Part shown: piece after piece, positions 14,051 through 20,765 of the stretch | Layout: every line of letters starts with the position of its first letter | How positions within the stretch are numbered: position 1 is the stretch's first letter | Assembly (NCBI GenBank): GCA_041558415.1 | Contig: JBFFEY010000055.1 | Location: forward strand, 1 to 20,765 | DNA: 20,765 nucleotides | Direction: 5' to 3' | Source: SG8-39 sp041558415 | GTDB lineage: Bacteria > Pseudomonadota > Gammaproteobacteria > Burkholderiales > SG8-39 | Program-made: the position numbers and the translations under genes | Notes under the pieces: model-generated | The model's input: the letters and a program-made list of their open reading frames with translations, nothing else | Told to the model about the DNA's origin: nothing | Databases searched by the model: none

Positions 14051-14767
14051 ATGCAACGCCAAGATCACGTCCTGGTCGTCGACGACGACGCCGAACTGCG
14101 CGAGCTGCTGTCCGAGTACCTCGGCCGCAACGGCTTTCGCGTCAGCGTCGCGCGCGACGGGCGCGAGATGCGCCAGCTGCTGGAGAGCATGAGCCCCGAC
14201 ATCGTCGTGCTCGACGTCATGCTGCCGGGCGAGGACGGCCTCGCGCTGTGCCGCGACCTGCGCGCGCACTCCAACCTGCCGGTCATCATGCTCACCGCGC
14301 GCGGCGAGGAGCTCGATCGCATCATCGGCATCGAGATGGGTGCCGACGACTACCTCAGCAAGCCGTTCAATCCGCGCGAGCTGCTGGCGCGCATGAAGGG
14401 CATCCTGCGCCGCACGCGCAGCCTGCCGCCCACACGCACCGAAAGCCACCGCCTGCGCTTCGCCGGCTGGACGCTCGACCTGGCTGCGCGCCACCTGATC
14501 GCGGCCGACGGCGTCGTGGTGCCGCTCTCGGGCACCGAATTCCGCCTGCTGCAGATCTTCGTCACGCACCCCAACCGGGTGCTCGATCGCAATCAGCTGA
14601 TGGACCTCGCGCTGGGGCGCGAAGCGACGCCGTTCGATCGCGCGATCGACGTGCAGGTCAGCCGCCTGCGCCAGCGCCTGCGCGACGACGCGCGCGAGCC
14701 GCGCATCATCAAGACGGTCCGCAACGGCGGCTACGTGCTCGCGGCGCAGGTCGAGAAGGCCGCCTGA
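14051..14767 (+). CDS. OmpR-family DNA-binding response regulator
   Basis: A 238-residue two-domain regulator. The receiver domain (about 5-118) has the acidic cluster Asp11-Asp12-Asp13, the phosphorylation site Asp55 in VVLDVMLPGEDG, Thr82 and Lys104 in YLSKPFNPRELLARM. The winged-helix domain (about 135-233) shows LSGTEFRLLQIFVTHPNRVL, then RAIDVQVSRLRQRL and KTVRNGGYVL, the usual OmpR recognition-helix and wing signature. It should be phosphorylated by the histidine kinase encoded immediately downstream (stop and start overlap as TGATG). The GTTACA direct repeats and -10 upstream suggest autoregulation. The family resemblance is closest to the OmpR/EnvZ or RstA/QseB group; the stimulus and regulon are not evident. 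Confidence 0.95.
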   Translation: MQRQDHVLVVDDDAELRELLSEYLGRNGFRVSVARDGREMRQLLESMSPDIVVLDVMLPGEDGLALCRDLRAHSNLPVIMLTARGEELDRIIGIEMGADDYLSKPFNPRELLARMKGILRRTRSLPPTRTESHRLRFAGWTLDLAARHLIAADGVVVPLSGTEFRLLQIFVTHPNRVLDRNQLMDLALGREATPFDRAIDVQVSRLRQRLRDDAREPRIIKTVRNGGYVLAAQVEKAA

Positions 14768-16164
14768 TGCGCCTTGTGCCGCGCTCGCTGTTCGGGCGCA
14801 CCGTGCTGGTCCTCGCCATCGGCCTGCTGCTCGCGCAGCTGGCGAGCTTGGTGGTCAACCTGTTCGACCGCGGCAGCGCGGTTTACCGCCTCTCGGCGCA
14901 GCAGGTCGCGATCCGCATCGCCCACACCGCGCGCGTGCTAAACCGCCTCGCGCCGGCCGCGCGCAACACGCTGGTCGACGAGCTGGCCGGCACCGATCTG
15001 CAGATCCTGCTCAGCACGCAGCCCGTCAAGGTCACCAAGGGCTATGCCGAGCTCGACGTCTACGAAGCCGCCTTTGCCCGCGCGGTCCGGCGCAGCCTGG
15101 GCGCGCCGCTCGAAACGACGGTCGAGATCACGCGGCTGACGCGCACGCGTCCGGCGCGCGGGGCGCAGCCGGCGGCCAGCGCCTTCGACCTGTGGCTGGG
15201 ACGGCATTTCTACTTCCTGCAGCCCGCGCCCTTCTCGGTGGTGGTGCAGATCGCGCTCGAGGACGGCACGGTCGCGGTGTTCGTGGCGCGCGTGCCCCAG
15301 GAGCGGCTCGCGCGGCTCGAGACGCTGGTGCCGCGCCTCGCCCTGTGGCTGGGCATTTTCTTCCTGCTCGCGGTGCTCGTGGTGCGCATGGTGACGCGGC
15401 CGCTGGCGCGGCTCGCGCGCGGCGCCGAAGCCATCGGCGCGCACCCGGAGGCGGCGCCGCTCGCCGAAGAGGGCCCGGAGGAGACGCGCAGCGTGATCCG
15501 CGCCTTCAACCGGATGCAGACGCGCGTGCAAAGCTACCTGCTGGAGCGCGCCGAGCTGCTGCGCGCCGTTTCGCACGACCTCAAGACGCCGATCACGCGC
15601 ATGCGGCTGCGCAGCGAGATGCTCGAGGACGCGGCGCAGCGCGACAAGTTCCTGCGCGATCTGGACGAGATGGCGCGCATGGTCGATGCGACGCTCGAGT
15701 TCTTTCGCAGCCTGGGCAACGAGCCGCGGCGCGCGCCGGTCGACATCGGCGCCCTGGTCGAGAGCCTGGCCGAGGATTGGCGCGCCACCGGCTGCGCCGT
15801 CGAGGTGCACGGCGCGCCGCAGCGGCCCTATGTCGGACATGCCGAGGCGCTGCGCCGCTGCCTCGACAACCTGGTGGGCAACGCCATCCGCTACGGCGAG
15901 CGCGCGCGGATCTTCGTCGAGGACGACGACCGTTGCCTGCGCATTCGCGTCGAGGACGACGGCCCCGGCATCCCCGAGGACGCGCTGCAGCGCGTGTTCG
16001 AGCCGTTCTACCGGCTGGAGGCCTCGCGCAACCGCGCCAGCGGCGGCGCCGGGCTGGGCCTTAGCATCGCGCGCAATATCGCGCGCTGGCACGGCGGGGA
16101 CCTGATACTACAGAACAGACCTCAGCACAAAGGGATAACTGCACAGCTGAGCCTGCCGCGCTGA
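14767..16164 (+). CDS. Membrane sensor histidine kinase, EnvZ type
   Basis: A 465-residue inner-membrane kinase. Transmembrane helix 1 lies at about 10-32, and a periplasmic sensor region of about 165 residues follows. Helix 2 (about 192-212) leads to a HAMP segment (VTRPLARLARGAEAIGAH). The dimerisation domain carries the phosphorylated His270 in AVSHDLKTPITRMRLR. The ATPase domain has the N box (NLVGNAIRYG, Asn372), G1 (DDGPGIP, about 397-403), an F box (FEPFYRLE) and G2 (GAGLGLS, about 427-433). All catalytic motifs are intact. The periplasmic domain contains LDVYEAAFARAVRRSLGAPL and a late PFSVVVQIAL segment, an organisation common in EnvZ-like betaproteobacterial sensors, but no ligand pocket is identifiable. 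Start ATG 14767 overlaps the regulator's stop by one base, so the pair is translationally coupled. Confidence 0.95.
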   Translation: MRLVPRSLFGRTVLVLAIGLLLAQLASLVVNLFDRGSAVYRLSAQQVAIRIAHTARVLNRLAPAARNTLVDELAGTDLQILLSTQPVKVTKGYAELDVYEAAFARAVRRSLGAPLETTVEITRLTRTRPARGAQPAASAFDLWLGRHFYFLQPAPFSVVVQIALEDGTVAVFVARVPQERLARLETLVPRLALWLGIFFLLAVLVVRMVTRPLARLARGAEAIGAHPEAAPLAEEGPEETRSVIRAFNRMQTRVQSYLLERAELLRAVSHDLKTPITRMRLRSEMLEDAAQRDKFLRDLDEMARMVDATLEFFRSLGNEPRRAPVDIGALVESLAEDWRATGCAVEVHGAPQRPYVGHAEALRRCLDNLVGNAIRYGERARIFVEDDDRCLRIRVEDDGPGIPEDALQRVFEPFYRLEASRNRASGGAGLGLSIARNIARWHGGDLILQNRPQHKGITAQLSLPR

Positions 16165-16228
16165 GCTGCGCGTGCCGCTTTTGGCGTTTTGTCCTGCGGC
16201 TTTCGCCGCAATCCGACGCTCGATCACG

Positions 16229-16257
16229 ACGACTTAGAAGCCGGATTGGTTTATCAT
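16229..16257 (+). promoter_or_regulatory. Candidate promoter of the kinase/FHA-cyclase operon
   Basis: TATCAT (16252-16257, 5/6 match) is preceded at 17 bp by ACGACT (16229-16234), which keeps only the central GAC of a -35. Transcription would begin near 16264, giving a leader of about 38 nt that contains a GGGGCG/CGCCCC hairpin (16275-16291) and no Shine-Dalgarno. Confidence 0.35.
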
Positions 16258-16301
16258 CGGAACGCCTTGAATTCGGGGCGCTTTTCGCCCCCCCGACTTG
16301 C

Positions 16302-18113
16302 GTGTCAGAAAAAACGCTCGGACGCTATCGGATCACAGGGGAACTGGGACGCGGCGCGATGGGAATGGTCTATCGCGCCGTCGATCCATTGATCGAGCGC
16401 GAGGTCGCCATCAAGACGCTTAACCCCGCGCTGCCGCCGGAGGCGCTCGACGAAGTGCGCGAGCGTTTTCTGCGCGAGGCGAAATCCGCGGGACGCCTGA
16501 ACCACCCGAACGTCGTCACCATCTACGACGTCGGCGAGCAGGAGGGCATCGCCTACATCGCGATGGAGTTCCTCGAAGGCCGCTCGCTGCAGCAGATCAC
16601 GAAGGCGGGCGAGCGCCTGCCCTTCGAGCAGGCCGCCGAGCTGGTCGCGCAGATCGCCGACGGGCTCGACCATGCACGCGGCTATTCGATCGTGCACCGC
16701 GACGTCAAGCCGGCGAACGTCATGGTCTCGCCCTCCGGGCGCGCCAAGCTGACCGACTTCGGCGTTGCGCACCTGCAGTCCTCGACCATGACCCAGACCG
16801 GCATGGCGCTCGGCTCGCCCAAGTACATGTCGCCCGAGCAGGTCCTCGGCCAGCCGGTCGATCCGCGCTCGGACATCTTTTCGCTCGGCGTCGTGCTCTA
16901 CGAGCTGCTCGTGCAGCGCACGCCGTTCGAAAGCAAGACCGACTCCACGGTGCTCACCCTGATGCAGCGCATCGCGCGCGATCCGCATCAGCCGGTGAGC
17001 GAGATCAATCCCGAGATTCCGCCCGGCTTCGACATCGTCCTCAACCGTGCGCTCGCCAAGACCCCGGAAGGGCGCTACCAGAGCGCCGGCGAGATGGCGC
17101 GTGACCTGCGCAACTACCGCACGCTGGGCACGCAGGCGGACGCCGATCCCTACGAAGCCACGCAGCCGTTCGGCAGCTCCACCAGCACCGTCGCGCGCAC
17201 CATCCCGCTCGCCGCGGACCCCGATTCCACCATCGTGCGCGCGCCGCTCGAGGAAAAGGTGCGCGAAAAGCTGCTGTCGGACCTCGACGCCTTCTCGGCC
17301 GGCTTCGAGGCGCAGGAGCGCGAGCGCGTCGAGCGCGAGGCGGACGAGCAGCGCAAGAAAAAGGACGCGCTCGAAGCCTGGTCGCGCACCGAGGCGATGA
17401 AGCGCGAGGCCTTCGAGCGCGCGCGCCAGGCAAGCGCCGGCTCGCCGGACGCCACCGCGTCGCGGCGCGGCGCGCTCGACATGCTCAAGCAGCAGGCCGC
17501 CACGCGCGGGCCCGTCGAGGACAAGTCGCGCACCAAGGCCGAGACCATCGACCACATCCACAAGAACCTGCAGGCCGCCTTCCAGTACCTCGCCGAGTTC
17601 TCCACCGAGCTGAACGGCGTCACGCCGACGACCGGGCGTCCGCTCGCCTGCGTCTACCTCAAGTCGCCGTCGCAGGTGGTCTTGTCGGACGCCTTCATCG
17701 ACTACCGGCCGACCAAGGTGAACGGCCGGGACGTGATCGACAACGTCCAGCTGCGCTACCAGGCGCGCTACCTCAAGCCGGCGTCGTTCGACTCCGTGGG
17801 CGGCGAGGTGCAGCGCAGCGGCGACTTCCTCAAGCGCCACCGGGTGATCTTCGAGTTCAAGGAAACCAAGGTCGACGACTTCGGCAAGCCGACTGCGGGC
17901 AGCTACGCGCTCAGCGGTCCGATCCGCTGCGAGCTGGTGCTGCGCGCGGACTACGACAATCCGGCCGTGACGGTCGAGGTCATGAACATCGGCGAGATCG
18001 GCATGGCGCGCGCCACGCTGCCGGGCAAGGAGTTCGTCCACGAGATGGCCGACGACCTGGCGCGCCTGGTGCTCGGCGTGGAAAACGACTTCGAGAAGCG
18101 CTTCAAACGTTAG
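16302..18113 (+). CDS. Soluble Ser/Thr protein kinase with unrecognised C-terminal domain
   Basis: A 603-residue protein starting at GTG 16302, chosen because the kinase fold begins at once (LGRYRITGELGRGAMGMVYR). Kinase residues are complete: glycine loop 14-21, VAIK Lys38, catalytic loop HRDVKPAN (132-139, Asp134), DFG (152-154), and GSPKYMSPEQ (171-180), the usual Hanks-type pattern with an activation loop rich in Ser/Thr. The catalytic domain ends near 280. A Thr-rich linker (YEATQPFGSSTSTVARTIPL) offers likely autophosphorylation sites and is followed by a highly charged, probably coiled-coil segment (about 320-385). A C-terminal domain of about 190 residues (410-603) is of a type I do not recognise. 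No membrane segment or PASTA repeat is present, so it acts in the cytosol. The next gene encodes an FHA-domain cyclase 16 bp away, a likely partner. Confidence 0.93.
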   Translation: MSEKTLGRYRITGELGRGAMGMVYRAVDPLIEREVAIKTLNPALPPEALDEVRERFLREAKSAGRLNHPNVVTIYDVGEQEGIAYIAMEFLEGRSLQQITKAGERLPFEQAAELVAQIADGLDHARGYSIVHRDVKPANVMVSPSGRAKLTDFGVAHLQSSTMTQTGMALGSPKYMSPEQVLGQPVDPRSDIFSLGVVLYELLVQRTPFESKTDSTVLTLMQRIARDPHQPVSEINPEIPPGFDIVLNRALAKTPEGRYQSAGEMARDLRNYRTLGTQADADPYEATQPFGSSTSTVARTIPLAADPDSTIVRAPLEEKVREKLLSDLDAFSAGFEAQERERVEREADEQRKKKDALEAWSRTEAMKREAFERARQASAGSPDATASRRGALDMLKQQAATRGPVEDKSRTKAETIDHIHKNLQAAFQYLAEFSTELNGVTPTTGRPLACVYLKSPSQVVLSDAFIDYRPTKVNGRDVIDNVQLRYQARYLKPASFDSVGGEVQRSGDFLKRHRVIFEFKETKVDDFGKPTAGSYALSGPIRCELVLRADYDNPAVTVEVMNIGEIGMARATLPGKEFVHEMADDLARLVLGVENDFEKRFKR

Positions 18114-18129
18114 GGGCACGGGACCGGAA

Positions 18130-19032
18130 TTGGCTTCGATCGACGATACCTTGCTGCCCACCTCGTTCGCGGTGCTGTTCGCGGACGTCTCGGGCAGCAC
18201 GCGGCTGTACGACACGGTGGGCGACACCGCGGCGATGGCCGCTATCGGCCAGTGCCTCGAGATCTTCCGTGAGCGAACCGAAGCCAGCGGCGGGCGCGTC
18301 ATCAAGACGATCGGCGACGAAGTGATGTCGGCTTTCAGCAGCGCCGACGACGCGGCGCACACGGCGATGGCGATCCAGTTGCAGGTCGACACGCTCGAGC
18401 CGGTCTCCGGCAACAAGCTCGGCGTGCGCATCGGCTTTCATTACGGCCCGGCGATGGAGCGCGGCGACGACCTGTTCGGCGACACCGTCAACCTCGCCTC
18501 GCGGCTGGCCGACGTCGCCACGCGCGGCCAGATCATCCTGTCGCAGGACACCACCCAGCGCCTCGCCATGGGCCTGCGCGCCGCCTGCCGCCCGCTCTAC
18601 TCGATCCCGGTGAAGGGCAAGAACGACGACATCGCGATCTGCGAGCTCACCTGGAAGGCGAGCGGCGACGCCACGGCGATGATGCCGACGCTCGGCGCGG
18701 TGGCCGGCCGGCCGGTGGTGCTGCACCTCATCTACCGCAACCGCGAGATCGTGCTCGACGACACGCGCTCGACGATCACGCTCGGCCGGGATCAGGCCTC
18801 GGACGTGGTGGTGCCCGAGCGCATGGCCTCGCGCGAGCACGGCCGCATCGAGCACCGCTCGGGCAAGTTCGTGCTCATCGACCATAGCGCGAACGGCACC
18901 TACGTCACCATGCGCGGCGACCGCGAGCTGGTGCTGCGGCGCGAGGAGTGCGTGCTGCACGGGCGCGGCGTCATCGCGCTCGGCCAGCCGCGCGAGATCG
19001 CCAGCGAGCTGCTCGAGTTCGTCTGCGACTGA
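18130..19032 (+). CDS. Class III nucleotidyl cyclase fused to an FHA domain
   Basis: A 300-residue soluble protein starting at TTG 18130; no ATG occurs in frame before the catalytic core, so the rare start is needed. The cyclase domain (about 12-175) has metal aspartates Asp19 (LFADVSGSTRLY) and Asp63 (IKTIGDEVMSAF). Lys59 is kept, and Asn121 and Arg125 lie in GDTVNLASRLADVA. The FHA domain (about 195-290) has all contact residues for phosphothreonine: Gly219-Arg220 (LGRDQASD), Ser234-Arg235-x-His237 (ASREHGR) and Asn255-Gly256-Thr257 (SANGTYV). The order cyclase then FHA and the adjacent Ser/Thr kinase suggest that phosphorylated kinase recruits or activates this cyclase (inference). Both starts in this operon are non-ATG, which may keep expression low. 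Cyclic AMP is the likelier product, as in most bacterial class III enzymes. Confidence 0.93.
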   Translation: MASIDDTLLPTSFAVLFADVSGSTRLYDTVGDTAAMAAIGQCLEIFRERTEASGGRVIKTIGDEVMSAFSSADDAAHTAMAIQLQVDTLEPVSGNKLGVRIGFHYGPAMERGDDLFGDTVNLASRLADVATRGQIILSQDTTQRLAMGLRAACRPLYSIPVKGKNDDIAICELTWKASGDATAMMPTLGAVAGRPVVLHLIYRNREIVLDDTRSTITLGRDQASDVVVPERMASREHGRIEHRSGKFVLIDHSANGTYVTMRGDRELVLRREECVLHGRGVIALGQPREIASELLEFVCD

Positions 19033-19033
19033 G

Positions 19034-19065
19034 CGTCGTGCGCCCGGCGCGCGGGCGCCGCGACG
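19034..19065. terminator. Hairpin between convergent genes
   Basis: An outer stem CGTCG (19034-19038) with CGACG (19061-19065) and an inner stem GCGCCCG (19040-19046) with CGGGCGC (19052-19058) lie between the stops of the FHA-cyclase gene and the opposing lipoprotein gene. There is no T-run, so it may act as a bidirectional 3' end structure rather than a classic terminator. Confidence 0.4.
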
Positions 19066-19077
19066 ATGGGAATCGAT

Positions 19078-19275
19078 TTACCGGTCGGCGCTCGCCGCGC
19101 GCTGCTGCGACTGCTGCATCGCGGCGTCGATTCTCTGCTGCGCCTGCTGCATCGATTGCTGGCCCTGCTGCAGCTCCTGCTTCTTGAGCTTGGCGGCGGT
19201 GGCCGCGGTGCTGGCGGACTCGACGCCGCAGCCGGCCAGGGCGGCGGTGACAGCAAGGGCGAATAGCGTTTTCAT
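19078..19275 (-). CDS. Small Gln-rich lipoprotein
   Basis: A 65-residue protein starting MKTLFALAVTAALAGC, a lipoprotein signal with lipobox LAGC (Cys16) followed by Gly. The mature part is mostly Gln, Ala, Lys and Ser (KLKKQELQQGQQSMQQAQQR), with a heptad-like spacing that suggests a single amphipathic or coiled-coil helix. ATG 19275 is chosen over an in-frame ATG 72 bp upstream because only this start gives a signal peptide. The ribosome-binding site is not obvious. It converges on the FHA-cyclase gene and shares no operon with it. Function is unknown; short helical lipoproteins of this kind often sit in the outer membrane and contact peptidoglycan (family-level analogy only). Confidence 0.7.
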   Translation of the reverse strand: MKTLFALAVTAALAGCGVESASTAATAAKLKKQELQQGQQSMQQAQQRIDAAMQQSQQRAASADR

Positions 19276-19427
19276 GGGCGCTGTGGGGTGCGAAGCGGTC
19301 GCCACACTATAGGCGCCCGCGCGGCAGCGCGCCGTCAATTCCGTCACGCGCGACAGCCACGCGGTGCGCCGCCGGTCCGGGCAGGGCGTCCGTCCGTCGA
19401 CATCGCCTCACGACGCGCGCGCGCCGT
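19276..19427. other. Intergenic gap between two minus-strand genes
   Basis: This 152-bp gap holds a TATAGT on the minus strand (19306-19311), 31 bp before the lipoprotein ATG, a possible -10 with no -35 at proper spacing. No terminator for the MFS gene could be recognised. Confidence 0.4.
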
Positions 19428-20654
19428 TCAGCGGCGATCCCCCGGCAACGCGCGCGGCCCCAGCCAGCGGTGCGCGAGGTATCCCGCCACGACCACCAGC
19501 GCCACCGCGCCGAAGGCGAGCGTCCAGCCGAGCCGCGACATGCCGCCCGCCAGGTCGAGCATCGCGCCGACCACGAACGGGCCGGCGAAGCCGCCCAGGT
19601 AGCCGAGCATCGAGTGCAGCGCGAGCGTTGCGCCGCGCCGCTCCGGCGCCGCGCTGCCCGCCGCGCCGGCGGTGAGCGAGGACGAGTCGAGCCAGACGAA
19701 CACCGCCCAGGCGAGCACGAGCAGCGTCGCGGCGCCGTAGCCGCTCGGGCCGACGAAGCCGACGGCGAGCGCGAGCAGGCCCGCGCCGAGCATCGCCACG
19801 GTGATGAGCCTTTTGCGTCCCCAGCGGATCGACCATTCGTTGCCGGCGACGCTCGCCCAGGTGCCGGCGAGCGCCATGGCGGTGGCCACGGTCGCGGGCG
19901 CGAGCCAGGCCGCGCTCGATGCAGGCGTCGTCGCCGCCACCCAGCCGAGGAACGCGACCACCCAGCCGCGCAGCGCGCTCATCTCGAAGGTGTGCACGCC
20001 GTAGGCCACCGCGTAGGCCATCGCCGGGCGGTTGGCGAGCACCGGGCGGAAATCGAACAGCGCGCTCGTGGCCTTCGCCGGAGGCGCGGCGCGCGGCGCG
20101 CCGAACGCCACCAGCGTCCAGCCGAGCGCGGCGCAGACGCCGGCGGCGACGAACGCCCCCTGCCAGCCCCAGATCCCGGCCAGGCCCGCGGCGAAGACGA
20201 ACGACAGCGCGCCGGCAACGCCGATGCTTGCCGCGTGACCGGCCACCGCGCGCGACATCAGCGCTGCGTCGACGCGGTCGGCGAGCAGCTTGAGGCCGGT
20301 CATGTAGGTGCCGGCCCAGCCGACGCCGGCGAGCATGCGCAGCAGCAGCGCGCTCCAGAAGCCATCCGCGAGCGCGGCGAAGGCGAGATGACTCGCCACG
20401 GTGAGGGCGACGCCGACGAGGTAGATGCGCTTGGGGTCGACACGGTCGGTGAGCGTCACCAGGATCGGCACCGCGCAGACGTAGGCGGCGTAGAACGCGC
20501 CGGTGACGATGCCGGCCTCGCTGTTCGTGAGCTGCCAGGCCTCTACGAACTGGGGCAGCAGCGCCGGCCAGGTGTAAGCGCCGATCTGCACCAGCACCTG
20601 CGCGGCGCAGACGAGGATGACGAGAACGCGCGCGGATTGACCCGGGTTCGGCAT
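19428..20654 (-). CDS. Major facilitator superfamily transporter
   Basis: A 408-residue membrane protein with about 12 hydrophobic helices. The first is VLVILVCAAQVLVQIGAYTW, followed by LPQFVEAWQLTNSEAG. The loop between helices 2 and 3 has LTDRVDPKRIYLVG, the MFS motif A position, and the central cytosolic loop is near APRAAPPAKATSALFDFRPV. RWGRKRLITVAML repeats a motif-A-like loop in the second half, as expected from the 6+6 architecture. ATG 20654 is preferred to an in-frame ATG at 20705 because the extra 17 residues (Pro-rich, LPDNPAA) look like untranslated leader; neither start has a strong Shine-Dalgarno. Substrate is unknown; the family includes sugar, organic-anion and drug carriers, and no specific motif identifies one. 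It is not in an operon with the signalling genes. The 111 bp after its start (20655-20765) contain no feature I can support. Confidence 0.9.
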   Translation of the reverse strand: MPNPGQSARVLVILVCAAQVLVQIGAYTWPALLPQFVEAWQLTNSEAGIVTGAFYAAYVCAVPILVTLTDRVDPKRIYLVGVALTVASHLAFAALADGFWSALLLRMLAGVGWAGTYMTGLKLLADRVDAALMSRAVAGHAASIGVAGALSFVFAAGLAGIWGWQGAFVAAGVCAALGWTLVAFGAPRAAPPAKATSALFDFRPVLANRPAMAYAVAYGVHTFEMSALRGWVVAFLGWVAATTPASSAAWLAPATVATAMALAGTWASVAGNEWSIRWGRKRLITVAMLGAGLLALAVGFVGPSGYGAATLLVLAWAVFVWLDSSSLTAGAAGSAAPERRGATLALHSMLGYLGGFAGPFVVGAMLDLAGGMSRLGWTLAFGAVALVVVAGYLAHRWLGPRALPGDRR

Positions 20655-20765
20655 AGCGGCGGGATTATCGGGCAGACCGGGGGCGCGGGGTGGTGCGTGT
20701 GCCAACGCGCAACGGTGGGCTTAGAAGTGGAATTGGCGCAGCGGAAATCCGGCCGCTAACGACCC

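Noticed and set aside
19306..19338. TTGACG and TATAGT on the minus strand as a sigma-70 promoter for the Gln-rich lipoprotein
   Set aside because: The spacer is 21 bp, too long for a functional sigma-70 pairing; only the -10 is noted as a possibility.

Overview
This is a GC-rich window from what looks like a betaproteobacterium (Rhodocyclales/Burkholderiales type). The evidence is the strong G/C third-position bias, tightly packed operons with ATGA/GTGA overlaps, and the mix of gene families; no rRNA or other marker gene is present, so the placement is an inference. No tRNA, rRNA, CRISPR array or intact insertion sequence was seen. The only mobile-type trace is a 30-bp REP-like palindrome.

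Region 1 (1-7020, + strand) starts with the 3' end of a probable polysaccharide-deacetylase-family gene and a small membrane protein. A complete Opp/Dpp-type ABC importer follows: a fused double ATPase, a periplasmic solute-binding protein, then two permeases. Most junctions overlap by 4 bp. An intercistronic hairpin follows the binding-protein gene, and a perfect 10-bp-stem hairpin follows the last permease.

Region 2 (7088-13325) is the most unusual part. A metallo-beta-lactamase-fold hydrolase on the minus strand diverges from a four-gene + strand operon. That operon encodes an ABC-exporter-like protein whose nucleotide-binding domain has lost most catalytic residues and carries a duplicated insertion, a stand-alone cyclic-nucleotide-binding domain, a six-helix membrane class III nucleotidyl cyclase, and a Cys4 methyltransferase. 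It ends in a REP-like palindrome and a rho-independent terminator. My reading is a self-contained cyclic-nucleotide circuit: cyclase as source, cNMP domain as sensor, degenerate ABC protein as membrane effector, and the hydrolase as a possible cNMP-removing enzyme.

Region 3 (13347-16164) holds two small exported proteins on the minus strand, one Lys/Glu-rich and one a lipoprotein. Their 3' ends are alike at the DNA level. Divergent from them is an OmpR/EnvZ-type two-component pair. The region between contains repeated GTTAC boxes and a -10 element so close to the regulator start that its mRNA may be nearly leaderless.

Region 4 (16302-19275) encodes a soluble Ser/Thr protein kinase with an unrecognised C-terminal domain, followed 16 bp later by a class III cyclase fused to an FHA domain. 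This links Thr phosphorylation to a second cyclic-nucleotide source. A convergent gene encodes a small Gln-rich lipoprotein. Region 5 (19428-20654, minus) is an MFS transporter. Overall the window is a signalling-rich segment with two cyclases, one cNMP receptor, one His-Asp phosphorelay and one Ser/Thr kinase, next to two transport loci.
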